A DNA stretch of 52,333 bases from Arsenicitalea aurantiaca (GTDB lineage: Bacteria > Pseudomonadota > Alphaproteobacteria > Rhizobiales > Devosiaceae), in assembly GCF_003994485.1 (NCBI RefSeq), contig NZ_RZNJ01000008.1:88699-141031 (forward strand). The letters are read 5' to 3'. The notes under the pieces were generated by a model, which saw only the letters and a program-made list of their open reading frames with translations, had not been told where the DNA came from and did not search any database. A program made the translations under genes and the position numbers. Below are positions 7,253 through 15,987 of the stretch, one piece after another; within the stretch, counting starts at the first letter, position 1; every line of letters starts with the position of its first letter.

Positions 7253-9004
7253 ATGGAAGACCAGACCACCAGACAGAGCGACGCTCCGAGCTTCGCCGAG
7301 CTCTTCACCCCGAAACTCGTCACTGTCCTGCGCGAAGGCTACGGGCTGCCACAATTGCGCGCCGACGCCATCGCCGGAGTGACCGTCGCCATCGTGGCGC
7401 TGCCGCTGTCCATGGCCATCGCTATTGCATCGGGCGCAACTCCGGCGCAGGGCCTCTACACCGCCATCGTGGGCGGGTTCCTCGTCTCGCTCCTCGGCGG
7501 CTCGCGCTTCCAGGTCGGTGGCCCAGCCGGCGCCTTCATCGTTCTGGTGGCCAGCACCGTCGCGCTCCACGGAATGGATGGGCTGATCCTCGCGACGTTC
7601 CTGTCGGGACTGATGCTGGCCGCTGTCGGGTTCCTGCGGCTCGGCACCTTCATCAAGTTCATTCCCTTCCCGGTGACCGTCGGGTTCACGGCGGGCATTG
7701 CGGTGATCATCTTCGCCAGTCAGATCAGGGAGCTGTTCGGGCTGGCGCTGGAGCATGAGCCTGGCGAGCTTCTGGAGAAGCTTCCCGCCTTGTGGGCGGT
7801 CCGGGACAGCGTAACGCCTGCTGCGGTCCTCCTGTCCGTCGCGACAGTTGCGGTCATCCTCGGCTTGCGCCGCTGGCGTCCACACTGGCCGGGCATGCTC
7901 ATCGCGGTCGGGCTGGCTGCGGCGGGGGCCGCCCTCCTGGGGCTGCCCGTAGAGACCATCGGCACGAAGTTCGGCGGCATCCCGTCGTCACTGCCGGCCC
8001 CGAGCCTGCCGGATCTGTCGATGGAGAAGATCATGGCGGTTCTTCCGGCTGCGATCTCCTTCACCCTTCTTGGCGCCATCGAGTCGCTTCTGTCGGCAGT
8101 CGTCGCCGACGGCATGACCGGCCGCAGGCACCGCTCGAACTGCGAGCTAGTCGCTCAGGGGGCGGCAAACATCGGCTCGGCGCTCTTTAGCGGCTTCTGC
8201 GTGACGGGAACCATCGCACGCACAGCGACCAACGTGCGTGCCGGCGCGCATGGGCCGGTCGCGGGGATGCTGCACGCGGTGTTCATTCTTCTCTTCATGC
8301 TCGTGGCGGCGCCACTCGCCGCCTACATCCCGCTTGCGGCACTGGCGGGATTGCTGGCCGTGGTGGCGTGGAACATGATCGAGAAGCCCGCCATCGCGAT
8401 CCTGCTGCGCTCGGGCTGGGGTGAGGCGACAGTGCTTGGCGCCACCTTCTTCCTGACCATCTTCCGCGACCTGACCGAGGCCATCGTCGTCGGCTTCGCG
8501 CTCGGGTCGGTCCTGTTCATCCACCGCATGAGCCGGACGACCGAGGTTGCCACCAATACCGCCTTCGTCGGCCGCGATGAGGCGGACACCGTGCGCCCGC
8601 GCGAGGCCTATGACGAGGAACAGGCGGCGGACCCAGATGTCGTCATCTACCGCATCAGCGGGGCGCTGTTCTTCGGCGCGACGGCTTCGATCGGTTCGGT
8701 TCTCGACCGTATCCAGGACACCCACAAGGCGCTGATCGTTGACTTCTCCGAGGTGCCGTTCCTCGACTCGACCGGCGCCAACATGATCGAAGGTCTGGCG
8801 CACAAGGCGCATCGACGCGACGTCACGCTCTGGCTGACAGGTGCAAGCCGGGACATCCGGCGCGCGTTCATCACCCATGGTCTCAGGAAACCGCTGGTGC
8901 GCTATGCGGCGAACGTCGAGGATGCAATCACCAACATTGAAGCTGCGCAAGCTACTAAGGAAAGTGAAAGACAGGACAGTGCCGCCGTCCTTGCCTCTCA
9001 GTAG
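7253..9004 (+). CDS. SulP family inorganic anion transporter with STAS domain
   Basis: A 583-residue inner-membrane transporter. Residues about 25-430 form the SulP transport core with 10-14 hydrophobic helices, including LRADAIAGVTVAIVALPLSMAIAIASGATPAQGLYTAIVGGF and GGPAGAFIVLV near the anion site. A cytosolic STAS domain follows (about 455-565), with VIYRISGALFFGATASIGSVLDRI and DFSEVPFLDSTGANMI, carrying the Asp-Ser-Thr seen in antisigma-factor antagonist folds. SulP proteins move sulfate, bicarbonate or other anions; the substrate cannot be told here. The start at 7253 has an AAAGG sequence upstream; an in-frame ATG at 7211 has none. It is likely co-transcribed with the XRE gene. It is cargo of the accessory region. 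Confidence 0.93.
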   Translation: MEDQTTRQSDAPSFAELFTPKLVTVLREGYGLPQLRADAIAGVTVAIVALPLSMAIAIASGATPAQGLYTAIVGGFLVSLLGGSRFQVGGPAGAFIVLVASTVALHGMDGLILATFLSGLMLAAVGFLRLGTFIKFIPFPVTVGFTAGIAVIIFASQIRELFGLALEHEPGELLEKLPALWAVRDSVTPAAVLLSVATVAVILGLRRWRPHWPGMLIAVGLAAAGAALLGLPVETIGTKFGGIPSSLPAPSLPDLSMEKIMAVLPAAISFTLLGAIESLLSAVVADGMTGRRHRSNCELVAQGAANIGSALFSGFCVTGTIARTATNVRAGAHGPVAGMLHAVFILLFMLVAAPLAAYIPLAALAGLLAVVAWNMIEKPAIAILLRSGWGEATVLGATFFLTIFRDLTEAIVVGFALGSVLFIHRMSRTTEVATNTAFVGRDEADTVRPREAYDEEQAADPDVVIYRISGALFFGATASIGSVLDRIQDTHKALIVDFSEVPFLDSTGANMIEGLAHKAHRRDVTLWLTGASRDIRRAFITHGLRKPLVRYAANVEDAITNIEAAQATKESERQDSAAVLASQ

Positions 9005-9759
9005 TTTGTAGGCGCTGAACAATGGCTGCTTTCGATCAGAGACAAAAGCTGCGGGAAGGGCAAAGGTGGGGTCGGTTGCCGCCAGATGGTGATCGGCGGC
9101 GATGCGCATCCGGGGTGGTAAGCAGAACGGCCGGTTCCGAGTAACATGATGGCCTGAACCAGACATTCGCGGTCTGTCGCTGCCAGTGATGTCAAAGGAG
9201 AGTTGTCGGACCCGTAACAGCCAGCATCTCGGCTACGCGTAGAGAGAAAACGGCCCATCTGCTAGAGCCAAAGTACCGCCGAGCTGACGAATGATCTGTT
9301 GTGCTCGGTCACTAGCGGAACTGTTTCCGTCCAGTTCCAGCGAGCTTTGACACGCAGGCTCTGCGGCCACGCTGAGGGCGGCCCGACTGACGAGGAGGCC
9401 AAAATCGTACGAGCGCATAAGTGCGCCCATCTCGCCGCCGCCAGCCAGGAACGCTGAGGACGCTATATGGTCATGCATGTGGATGTTGCAATCTGCTGCT
9501 GATCTGGGTCGCTAATGGCATTTCGCGAGCAAGTAGATCAGGGCAAGCCATTTCAACGCAAGTAGATTTCGACGACACTTGGTCGCCACATGCCGGAGAC
9601 AATGGCGCTGCCGCCGTCGAATTCACCGCATGCGAGTTGACCGATTTGATCACCGCCATCCAGGCGGTGGAGGTCCAAGCACCTGCCTTTAGGGCAGACA
9701 TCCTGTCCGTGTCGGTTGTCGAAGCTGCACCCAGGGTCTGAAACTGCCTTTGCTCTGCG
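9005..9759. other. Gene-poor stretch with decayed sequence
   Basis: About 750 bases without an intact recognisable gene. Several frames of 80-130 codons occur on both strands and overlap each other, and none has a domain over its length. One minus-strand frame carries what looks like the first residues of a sensor kinase (separate entry). It is best read as remnant DNA between cargo modules. Confidence 0.5.
9398..9478 (-). pseudogene. Possible N-terminal remnant of a PAS-type sensor histidine kinase
   Basis: The frame begins MHDHIASSAFLAGGGEMGAL followed by MRSYDFG. FLAGGGEMGALMR.(H/Y)D(W/F) is the recognisable opening of a large group of alphaproteobacterial PAS/GAF hybrid kinases, where it is followed by SATPLGPP..WPQSLR. 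Here the similarity stops after about 27 residues and unrelated codons run to a stop at 9233, so only a stub would remain. A decayed response regulator lies at about 13.6 kb. This rests on one short motif. Confidence 0.35.
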
Positions 9760-10278
9760 TCAACGTCGACAGGAAGGAAGCAGAAGGAACGAGAATACCG
9801 CTTGCGGTTCATCGGAGCGCGGGGGCGCAACGGATGCAACTTGGCCGATGTGTTCGAGAAGTTCTGCAACAGTGATAGTCAGGCCTGTCTCAAGGCCGCC
9901 TTGTTCCTGCACCGCCCGCAAATGGGCGGCGGCTCTTCCATAGTGCCGAGCAGACGGCCGCGGCTTACCTTCCCGGAGCTTGACCCCAGCGGCTGCAAGC
10001 AGGATCAGCGCCTTGTAGAAAAGGCGCTGCGGCGTTGCTGACTCCGCCTGCTGCCACAGCAGCTCCCAGGCTTCGTGGGCCTCCCAGTAGTAGCCCTGAT
10101 TGAACAGGTCTGCTCCCCACACGAACTCTTCAGATGCATCGGCGAGTTGACTGTCATTACCAGCTCCGAAGCTGTGTCCTGCCGGATCACGCACGGGATG
10201 AGGGAACTTGCCCGGCAGATAGGCGTAACGTGGCAGAGGCCGTTCAGGCAGCAAGCGGACGGGGCCAACTTTATCCAT
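9760..10278 (-). CDS. DUF309 domain-containing protein
   Basis: A 172-residue soluble protein. The diagnostic DUF309 segment is FVWGADLFNQGYYWEAHEAWELLWQQAE (about residues 53-80), where the two histidine/glutamate-rich EAHE.WE positions suggest a metal or phosphate site. It continues LFYKALILLAAAGVKLREG, then a second helical pair. The family is small and helical with no firm function. The start at 10278 is chosen over the ATG at 10284 because GGAG lies six bases before it. It is divergent from the ilvD-like gene, with about 155 bases between. The C-terminus (FSFLLLPSCRR) is slightly odd, but the domain is complete. Confidence 0.83.
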   Translation of the reverse strand: MDKVGPVRLLPERPLPRYAYLPGKFPHPVRDPAGHSFGAGNDSQLADASEEFVWGADLFNQGYYWEAHEAWELLWQQAESATPQRLFYKALILLAAAGVKLREGKPRPSARHYGRAAAHLRAVQEQGGLETGLTITVAELLEHIGQVASVAPPRSDEPQAVFSFLLLPSCRR

Positions 10279-10434
10279 CGTCATCTCCGGTTTTCGACTG
10301 TCAGCAACCTGTGCGCATGCAACAGGCGCCGCCTCAACCCCTGCGTCTGGAGCGGCGATTGGCCGGCCTCATGAACCAAACATAGCGATGGCTCGTTGGA
10401 CCACCAGACCCTCAACCGTTGCCGGAGCGCCAGC

Positions 10435-12108
10435 ATGTCGAACAATGACCGGTCCCGCCACATCACTCAAGGCATAGCTCGCTCTCCCAACCGGGCCATG
10501 TTCTATGCACTTGGTTACGACGAGGCCGATTTCGACCAGCCACTGATCGGTATCGCCAATGGTCATTCCACAATAACCCCGTGCAACGCCGGGCTGCAGA
10601 AATTAGTGGATGCTGCGGTGGCGGCCATCCAGTCCGAGCATACAAACGCCCAGGTGTTCGGAGTGCCGACCATCTCGGACGGGATGGCGATGGGGACGGA
10701 GGGCATGAAGTACTCTCTGGTCTCGCGAGAGGTAATCGCTGACTGCGTTGAACTTTCCGTGCAGGGGCAGTGGATGGACGGCGTGCTCGTTGTCGGAGGG
10801 TGCGACAAGAACCTTCCCGGCGGTTTGATCGGTATGCTGCGTGCCAACGTGCCCTCGATTTATGTGTATGGCGGGACGATCAAACCAGGACGCTGGAAGG
10901 GCGAAGACCTTTCCATAGTTTCTGCCTTTGAGGCGGTCGGCGCTTACATGGCAGGGCGCATGAACAAGGAGGACTTCGAGGGCATCGAACGCAATGCATG
11001 CCCAACGACCGGGTCGTGCGGGGGAATGTACACCGCCAATACCATGGCCGGCTCGTTCGAGGCCTTGGGCATTTCGCTTCTGGGGTCATCCACAATGGCC
11101 AATCCGGACGAGGAAAAGGTGGGCTCCGCTGCTCTATCTGCACGGGTACTGGTGGAGGCGGTGCGAAATGGCCTGAAGCCGCGAGACATCGTGACACGCA
11201 AGGCGATCGAAAACGCCGTTGCCCTGGTCATGGCAACGGGCGGCTCCACCAATGCGGTGCTGCACTACCTTGCGATCGCCCGTGCGGCAGAGGTGGAGTG
11301 GGAGCTCGACGACTTCGAGCGGATGCGCCAGCAGGTTCCCGTCATTTGCGATCTCAAACCCTCTGGCCGCTTCATGGCCGTTGATCTGCACCGTGCCGGC
11401 GGCGTACCGCAGGTACTCAAAATACTGCTCGATGGCGGCAAGCTGCACGGGGAATGCATGACCATCACGGGCCGCACACTCGCGGAGGAATTGTCGACTG
11501 TTCCATCCACACCATCCGTTGACCACCAGGTCATCACCACCCTTGATTATGCGATTTACCCCGTAGGCCATCTGGCCATTCTCAAGGGCAACCTGGCGGA
11601 GGATGGGGCTGTGGCCAAGATCTCCGGCCTTTCGATGACATCGCTCCAAGGGCCGGCAAGGGTTTTCGAGGATGAACAATCCGCCCTGGACGCTATCCTT
11701 GACGACAGGATAGTTGCCGGCGACGTCGTCGTGCTCCGCTACCTGGGACCTCGCGGAGGGCCTGGCATGCCGGAAATGCTGTCGCCCACGTCTGCACTGG
11801 TCGGCAGGGGCCTCGGCGAAAGCGTGGGCCTGATCACCGATGGGCGGTTCTCCGGCGGCACATGGGGGCTGGTGGTTGGCCATGTCGCCCCCGAAGCTTT
11901 CCAGGGCGGTGCAATTGCCCTGGTGGAGGAAGGAGACCTGATCACCATCGACTCGGAGACCCGCTTGCTCCAGCTCGAGGTCGACGATGCTGAGCTGCAG
12001 CGACGACGCGCCCTATGGAAGCAGCCTGCGCCGAAGTATACCCAGGGCGTGTTAGGCAAGTATGCGCAGCTGACCGGACCGGCAAACCACGGAGCGGCTA
12101 CGGGTTGA
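10435..12108 (+). CDS. ilvD: Dihydroxy-acid dehydratase (IlvD/Edd family)
   Basis: A 557-residue [2Fe-2S] dehydratase that removes water from 2,3-dihydroxy acids; in branched-chain amino acid synthesis it makes 2-keto-isovalerate and 2-keto-3-methylvalerate. The three cluster cysteines are visible: Cys50 (STITPCN), Cys123 (GGCDKNLPG) and Cys195 ([16 protein letters not shown]). Downstream [13 protein letters not shown] carries the conserved substrate/Mg region. The ATG at 10435 has GGAG seven bases before it; the frame opens earlier with a TTG at 10396 lacking one. It lies in accessory DNA and is followed by a cupin and a CBS protein, so it may be a second copy used for sugar-acid catabolism or stress rather than the housekeeping enzyme; that is inference. 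Confidence 0.92.
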   Translation: MSNNDRSRHITQGIARSPNRAMFYALGYDEADFDQPLIGIANGHSTITPCNAGLQKLVDAAVAAIQSEHTNAQVFGVPTISDGMAMGTEGMKYSLVSREVIADCVELSVQGQWMDGVLVVGGCDKNLPGGLIGMLRANVPSIYVYGGTIKPGRWKGEDLSIVSAFEAVGAYMAGRMNKEDFEGIERNACPTTGSCGGMYTANTMAGSFEALGISLLGSSTMANPDEEKVGSAALSARVLVEAVRNGLKPRDIVTRKAIENAVALVMATGGSTNAVLHYLAIARAAEVEWELDDFERMRQQVPVICDLKPSGRFMAVDLHRAGGVPQVLKILLDGGKLHGECMTITGRTLAEELSTVPSTPSVDHQVITTLDYAIYPVGHLAILKGNLAEDGAVAKISGLSMTSLQGPARVFEDEQSALDAILDDRIVAGDVVVLRYLGPRGGPGMPEMLSPTSALVGRGLGESVGLITDGRFSGGTWGLVVGHVAPEAFQGGAIALVEEGDLITIDSETRLLQLEVDDAELQRRRALWKQPAPKYTQGVLGKYAQLTGPANHGAATG

Positions 12109-12151
12109 GCGCCGACCTCGTTGGTAATGCATTAAGATACTGGGGACAACC

Positions 12152-12478
12152 ATGGCTCTGAGACATGCCGATTCCGCCGAAGTCGTAAAGCTTGTGCCTG
12201 GAGAAGCTGAAAAGCCGCATAAGACAGCAGCCATCGTCAAGCACCACGATTTCGAGGCGGTGCGGCTAGTGGTCAATGCCGGAACCGAGATCCCGCCTCA
12301 CCAGGTGGAAGGTCCAATCACCCTGCAGTGCGTCTCAGGCAGTGCTGTTCTGGGATTGGAAGGCAAGGAACTGGAACTCAGGCCGGGGCAGTGGACCTAT
12401 CTGGAAGGTGGCGTGCGGCATTGGGTCAGGGGGGTCGAAGATTCGGTTCTGCTGCTGACGATCATCTTTAAAGCCTGA
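12152..12478 (+). CDS. Small cupin domain protein
   Basis: A 108-residue single-cupin protein. The two cupin motifs are recognisable: VNAGTEIPPHQVEGPITLQCVSGSAVLGL (one visible His, where the usual motif has two) and LRPGQWTYLEGGVRHWVRG (with the second His). It therefore likely binds a metal ion, though the ligand set is incomplete compared with the G(X)5HXH consensus. The enzymatic or sensing role is unknown. GGGGA five bases upstream marks the start. It follows the ilvD-like gene by 43 bases and precedes the CBS gene by about 50 on the same strand, so the three probably form one transcript. Confidence 0.8.
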   Translation: MALRHADSAEVVKLVPGEAEKPHKTAAIVKHHDFEAVRLVVNAGTEIPPHQVEGPITLQCVSGSAVLGLEGKELELRPGQWTYLEGGVRHWVRGVEDSVLLLTIIFKA

Positions 12479-12528
12479 GTGTTGTTGTCCTTGCCGGCTG
12501 CACCAGAAACCACCCAAGGGGATGCTGA

Positions 12529-12969
12529 ATGAACGTCGACATACTGCTTCCTGCCGCCCGGGAGAAACTTCGCGCCATCTCTGATCGCGCGCCACTTATC
12601 GAAGCGGCTGGTTTACTCAAGTCCGGATTCGATCTCGTCGCCGTGTGTGGAAACGAACAGAACCTGGTGGGCGTGGTCAGCAAGACAGATGTGGTTGAGA
12701 GGATCAGCCAGTGCCAAGGCTCGAGCTGCACCTGCGCGGTGGCCACGGTGATGACGCTGCAGGTTCTGACCTGCACACGCTTCGACACGCTCTCAGGCCT
12801 GTGGGAGCAAATGAAGTCACGAAGGATCAAGAACGTGCCTGTGCTGGACGAAGCCCGAAGGCCCGTGGGGATCATTACGGCGCGGGACGTTCTCCAGACT
12901 CTGCTTACTGAGGCAGCAAGCGAGGAAAACATGCTGCGCGACTATGTGATGGGCTTTGGGTATCGCTGA
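12529..12969 (+). CDS. CBS domain-containing protein
   Basis: A 146-residue protein made of a CBS pair (Bateman module). The first CBS runs about residues 8-60 (EAAGLLKSGFDLVAVCGNEQNLVGVVSKTDVVERI) and the second about 77-135 (FDTLSGLWEQMKSRRIKNVPVLDEARRPVGIITARDVLQTLL). Such modules bind adenosyl nucleotides and act as energy or redox sensors. A CxxxxCxC-like segment (QCQGSSCTCA, about 63-72) lies between them, which is unusual and could bind metal or form a disulfide. The start has AGGGG upstream. It is the last gene of the ilvD-cupin-CBS group; stand-alone CBS proteins often regulate neighbouring enzymes. Confidence 0.87.
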   Translation: MNVDILLPAAREKLRAISDRAPLIEAAGLLKSGFDLVAVCGNEQNLVGVVSKTDVVERISQCQGSSCTCAVATVMTLQVLTCTRFDTLSGLWEQMKSRRIKNVPVLDEARRPVGIITARDVLQTLLTEAASEENMLRDYVMGFGYR

Positions 12970-13177
12970 TCCAAGCTACAGGCTCCGGTGCCAGCCCGCC
13001 GCATCAGCACACCTATGCATGCTGGCAATCTCGTCTCGTTGAAGGGGCGTACCAGGGTACCGCTCGGCCGGACGCCTATAACTAGCGGGATCGCGCCGCA
13101 CACACCTCCCACGAAGCGTTAGTGCATGGTGAGCATTGCTGACGACGTCCAGCCAGAACTCTGATTGGGCTCGGCGA

Positions 13178-13609
13178 TTATCCTTCGAAGATCTTGCCTC
13201 GGATACTCATCCAGCTCTCGAGTTCATCTTTGATGCGCTTGATTTCAGAAACCTCTACGGACGACTGATCCGCATGGAGCTCCAGCCAACGGTGGCACCC
13301 AAACAGCATCGTTGACACTGTGGCCGATTGATTGACTGCGGCCAGCCCACCATCTTTTTTGACCTGCGTCCACCAATGGACAATAGCTGGGGCGTGGTTG
13401 GAGGTTGGCATGTCATACTCGGGATCATTGCGAGATTTGTCGCAGCTTACCGGGAGTCTGGTCGGCGGCTGATCACATTCGTCGTTCTTGCGAAAAATTT
13501 CTCCACGGGCTGCAAGTAACCTGTAAAGCCCTGCTGCTGGAAATCGACGGACTTTGTCCAGCGTCCGGCGCAGGATAAAGTCCACGTATTCCATCGTGGT
13601 TGTGGACAT
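13178..13609 (-). CDS. Hypothetical protein in decayed DNA
   Basis: An open frame of about 143 codons with no recognised domain. The region MEYVDFILRRTLDKVRRFPAAGLYRLLAARGEIF looks protein-like, and the last 78 residues (from an internal ATG at 13411) form a plausible small protein ending ELESWMSIRGKIFEG. The frame is open back to 13804, but that part is antisense to a response-regulator remnant, so a start at 13609, 13594 or 13411 is more likely. No strong ribosome binding site was seen at any of them. It may be a real accessory gene or a remnant. Confidence 0.35.
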   Translation of the reverse strand: MSTTTMEYVDFILRRTLDKVRRFPAAGLYRLLAARGEIFRKNDECDQPPTRLPVSCDKSRNDPEYDMPTSNHAPAIVHWWTQVKKDGGLAAVNQSATVSTMLFGCHRWLELHADQSSVEVSEIKRIKDELESWMSIRGKIFEG

Positions 13610-13806
13610 CATCCTGATGGACGGCCCATGCCACGCCATCGTAGAAAAGCTGATGGCAGACAAAATTCCCTTCATCGTGCATTCGGGCGACCATTTCAAG
13701 CCAGCACATAGGCACGCCATTCGAGCATGGACGATGGGTAAGCAAGCCGGCGGACCGTGATGAACTGGTTGCCGTCGCCCGGACAATGCTGGCAATGTCC
13801 TCATAG
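13593..13806 (+). pseudogene. Truncated, frameshifted response-regulator receiver remnant
   Basis: One frame reads VVVDIILMDGPCHAIVEKLM then ADKIPFIVHSGDHF, and the next frame continues GTPFEHGRWVSKPADRDELV then AVARTMLAMSS and a stop at 13806. Together these give the second half of a CheY-like receiver: beta-3 aspartate loop, helix, PF(I/V)..SGD strand, and the KP before the last helix. The shift of one base lies near 13703-13715. The 5' half is missing. It resembles single-domain regulators paired with the kinase class whose possible stub lies at 9.4 kb. Confidence 0.6.
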
Positions 13807-14200
13807 CAGTTGATGATCGGGTTCAGGTGGATTCAAGTCCGCAGCCAAGGAGCGCCCTCTCACGCCTGCGGCAATGTCCGAAATCCGAACCTTGTTGCCA
13901 GGAGCGGCCTGTCCGCTACCGGCCCCTTTGCGGCCGCTCTTCTGTTTGCATGGGCTGCCGAGTATAAGCCTCGCGCTAAAGCACGAGTTCGACCCGAGGG
14001 CAATGGAAGGTCGGATGGAACCCGAAGCCAACCGGTTTTCGCCAGTCGAAAATCAATAGGACGATCAGCCACTTGCGGGCTGAACACCAAATGACGGCAG
14101 TCATCAGGTCCGGAGAATATCGGCACTGAGAGACCGCTTCCGGGCCTCCTGGCGCCCGGACCAGTGCTCAGCCCCACCCGCATAACCCTCGAATATAATG
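13807..14200. other. Intergenic region at the island edge, nothing recognised
   Basis: About 390 bases between the receiver remnant and the tRNA terminator. Overlapping short frames exist, but none has a domain or a good ribosome binding site. Being adjacent to the tRNA 3' end, it is where an attachment site or integrase would be expected; neither is visible. Confidence 0.4.
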
Positions 14201-14223
14201 AAAAAATCCGGCCGCAGCCGGAT
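14201..14223 (-). terminator. Intrinsic terminator after tRNA-Ser
   Basis: Read leftward, a 7-bp GC-rich stem (ATCCGGC / GCCGGAT, 14206-14212 with 14217-14223) with a 4-base loop is followed by six T residues (A at 14201-14206 on the plus strand). It lies 27 bases beyond the 3' end of the tRNA gene. Confidence 0.8.
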
Positions 14224-14249
14224 CGGGAGAACGCTTTCGCGAGAGCAAG

Positions 14250-14339
14250 TGGCGGAGAGAGAGGGATTCGAACCCTCGAGACGGTTCCCCGCCTACACAC
14301 TTTCCAGGCGTGCGCCTTCGACCACTCGGCCATCTCTCC
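14250..14339 (-). tRNA. tRNA-Ser (anticodon GGA)
   Basis: A class II tRNA read leftward. The acceptor 5' strand GGAGAGA (14339-14333) pairs with TCTCTCC (14260-14254), then discriminator G and an encoded CCA (14252-14250). The D arm, an anticodon loop CTGGAAA giving anticodon GGA, a long variable arm (GCGGGGAACCGTC region) and the T arm GAGGGTTCGAATCCCTC are all present. It reads UCC/UCU serine codons. The 3' end faces the accessory region to the left. Confidence 0.96.
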
Positions 14340-14568
14340 GCGGGGGCGCCAGGGGCGGCCGCTGCCTTTCGTGCGCCGGTGGAAAGCCGGTGCGGGCGCG
14401 CGCAATATACCCATCGTTGCGCCGGGGGCAAGCCATCACGATGCCGGGATACGCACTTGTTGCGCCCTGGCGCACGCCTATCTTGTGCGCGAGGAGTGCG
14501 CATGGCACAAAAGGGCCGATATTCCGCCCGCCCGGGGCGGTCCAAACCCCGTGCTGGAAGAGAAGTGC

Positions 14569-14892
14569 ATGCGTCTCATCGTGCGTGTGTTGGGCACCTG
14601 GCTGCTCGGGGTCGCGGTGATCCTCCTGATCATCGATGGCACCAAGTCGCTGGCGGCCAATGCGCTCGTCATCACCTCGCTGGGCGAAACCTGGTCGGGC
14701 CTGCATGCCGAAAGCATCGCCTCGGTCCGCGCCTTTTTCGCCACGCGGCTGTTCGGGCCGCTGCTGGACGAGAGCCTGACGGCGCTGCTCGATTTTCCGG
14801 CCTTCGCGGTGATCGCGGTGCCGGGCATCGTGCTGGCGCTCATGGGCCGCTCCAAACGCAGCCGGCTCTTCATGCGGCACGACCGGATCTGA
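14569..14892 (+). CDS. Small inner-membrane protein, unknown function
   Basis: A 107-residue protein with two membrane segments: [23 protein letters not shown] near the N-terminus (about residues 8-25) and [18 protein letters not shown] near residue 78-96, followed by a basic tail [13 protein letters not shown] that is probably cytosolic. Small proteins of this form are common in Hyphomicrobiales without assigned function. The ATG at 14569 follows GAAGAGAAG; earlier in-frame starts would overlap the tRNA-Ser gene and are rejected. It lies 34 bases before msrA on the same strand, so the two may be co-transcribed. Confidence 0.7.
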   Translation: MRLIVRVLGTWLLGVAVILLIIDGTKSLAANALVITSLGETWSGLHAESIASVRAFFATRLFGPLLDESLTALLDFPAFAVIAVPGIVLALMGRSKRSRLFMRHDRI

Positions 14893-14926
14893 ACCGATCC
14901 GGCCCCCGCCAAAGGGAGTTCGTTCC

Positions 14927-15583
14927 ATGTTCTTCTCGCGCAAGCCCCTGACCCTGCCCTCGCCTGAGGAGGCGCTGCCCGGTCGGCAGACGCCAATGGC
15001 GATCGCGCCTTCGCATTTCGTTTCGGGCGAGGCCCTTGAAGGCCCCTATCCAGAAGGGTCCGATACCATCTATTTCGGGCTCGGGTGCTTCTGGGGCGCT
15101 GAGCGGCTCTTCTGGCGCCTGCCCGGCGTGCACGTCACCGCGGTCGGTTATCAGGGCGGTCACACACCCAATCCGAGCTATGAAGAGGTTTGTTCGGGCC
15201 GCACCGGCCATACCGAGGCGGTGAAAATCGTCTACGATCCGGCGCGCATCACCCTTGCGGCGCTCCTCAAGACCTTCTGGGAGGAGCACGACCCCACCCA
15301 GGGCATGCGCCAGGGCAATGACACGGGCACGCAGTACCGCTCGGCCATCTACACCACCACGCCCGAGCAGGCCGAAATCGTCGAGGCGAGCCGCAGGAGC
15401 TATGCCGAGGCGCTGCGGCGGGCCGGGCGCGGGGCCATCACCACCGAAATCCGGCCGGCCGGCCCCTTCTACTATGCCGAAACCTATCACCAGCAATATC
15501 TCGCCAAGAACCCGGCGGGCTATTGCGGGCTCGCTGGCACCGGCGTCTCCTGCCCGTTGCCCACGGGGGTCGCCGCTTCGTGA
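14927..15583 (+). CDS. msrA: Peptide-methionine (S)-S-oxide reductase MsrA
   Basis: A 218-residue MsrA that repairs oxidised methionine (S-sulfoxide) in proteins, in the cytoplasm. The catalytic motif GLGCFWGAE has the nucleophilic cysteine at residue 54. The conserved [23 protein letters not shown] and [26 protein letters not shown] segments follow, and [17 protein letters not shown] ends the domain with recycling cysteines near the C-terminus. Length and motif order are those of the usual proteobacterial enzyme with an N-terminal lead of about 45 residues. GGGAG upstream marks the start. Its TGA overlaps the GTG of the next gene. Confidence 0.96.
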   Translation: MFFSRKPLTLPSPEEALPGRQTPMAIAPSHFVSGEALEGPYPEGSDTIYFGLGCFWGAERLFWRLPGVHVTAVGYQGGHTPNPSYEEVCSGRTGHTEAVKIVYDPARITLAALLKTFWEEHDPTQGMRQGNDTGTQYRSAIYTTTPEQAEIVEASRRSYAEALRRAGRGAITTEIRPAGPFYYAETYHQQYLAKNPAGYCGLAGTGVSCPLPTGVAAS

Positions 15584-15942
15584 GCCTCTTTGCGCGGGCG
15601 GGGTTCGAGGCGTTCATCGCCACCCTGCCCGCGGCCCGCATCGTTCATCAATGGCGCGACGATTCGGTGGCCAAGCTCGGCCCCCGGGTCTTCGCGCTGC
15701 TCGATGCCGGAGGCGGGGAGATCTGGTTCAAGGCCTCCGAGATGAGCTTTGCGCTCCTTTCCGAACTCGATGGGGTGCGGCCCGCGCCCTATTTCGCGCG
15801 GGCCGGCTGGGTGGCCGTCGCCCCTGACGCTCCGATCGAGGAGGAGGCGCTCCGGGCCTATCTCGGGGAAGCCCATCGGCTCGTCGCATCCCGCCTCACG
15901 CGCAAGCTGCGGAGCGAACTCGGCCTCGCCCTCGCGCCCTAG
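15580..15942 (+). CDS. MmcQ/YjbR family protein
   Basis: A 120-residue protein of the MmcQ/YjbR fold: [39 protein letters not shown] then a proline-rich stretch and [34 protein letters not shown]. The pattern is a compact alpha/beta domain related to the CyaY/double-wing fold, sometimes annotated as DNA-binding; no enzymatic role is established. It begins at GTG 15580, overlapping the msrA stop (GTGA), so it is translationally coupled to msrA. An upstream in-frame ATG at 15523 would lie inside msrA and is not needed. Confidence 0.82.
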   Translation: MSLFARAGFEAFIATLPAARIVHQWRDDSVAKLGPRVFALLDAGGGEIWFKASEMSFALLSELDGVRPAPYFARAGWVAVAPDAPIEEEALRAYLGEAHRLVASRLTRKLRSELGLALAP

Positions 15943-15987
15943 GCGGTCCCCGCCTCTCGACCACCAAGGGCAGGCCGGCCCGGCGGT

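Noticed and set aside
9421-9869. Overlapping opposite-strand frames of 106 and 132 codons
   Set aside because: Neither has a domain, a ribosome binding site or consistent codon use. Treated as remnant DNA.
14164-14892. Long form of the small membrane protein starting before the tRNA
   Set aside because: It would read through tRNA-Ser antisense. The ATG at 14569 with a binding site fits better.
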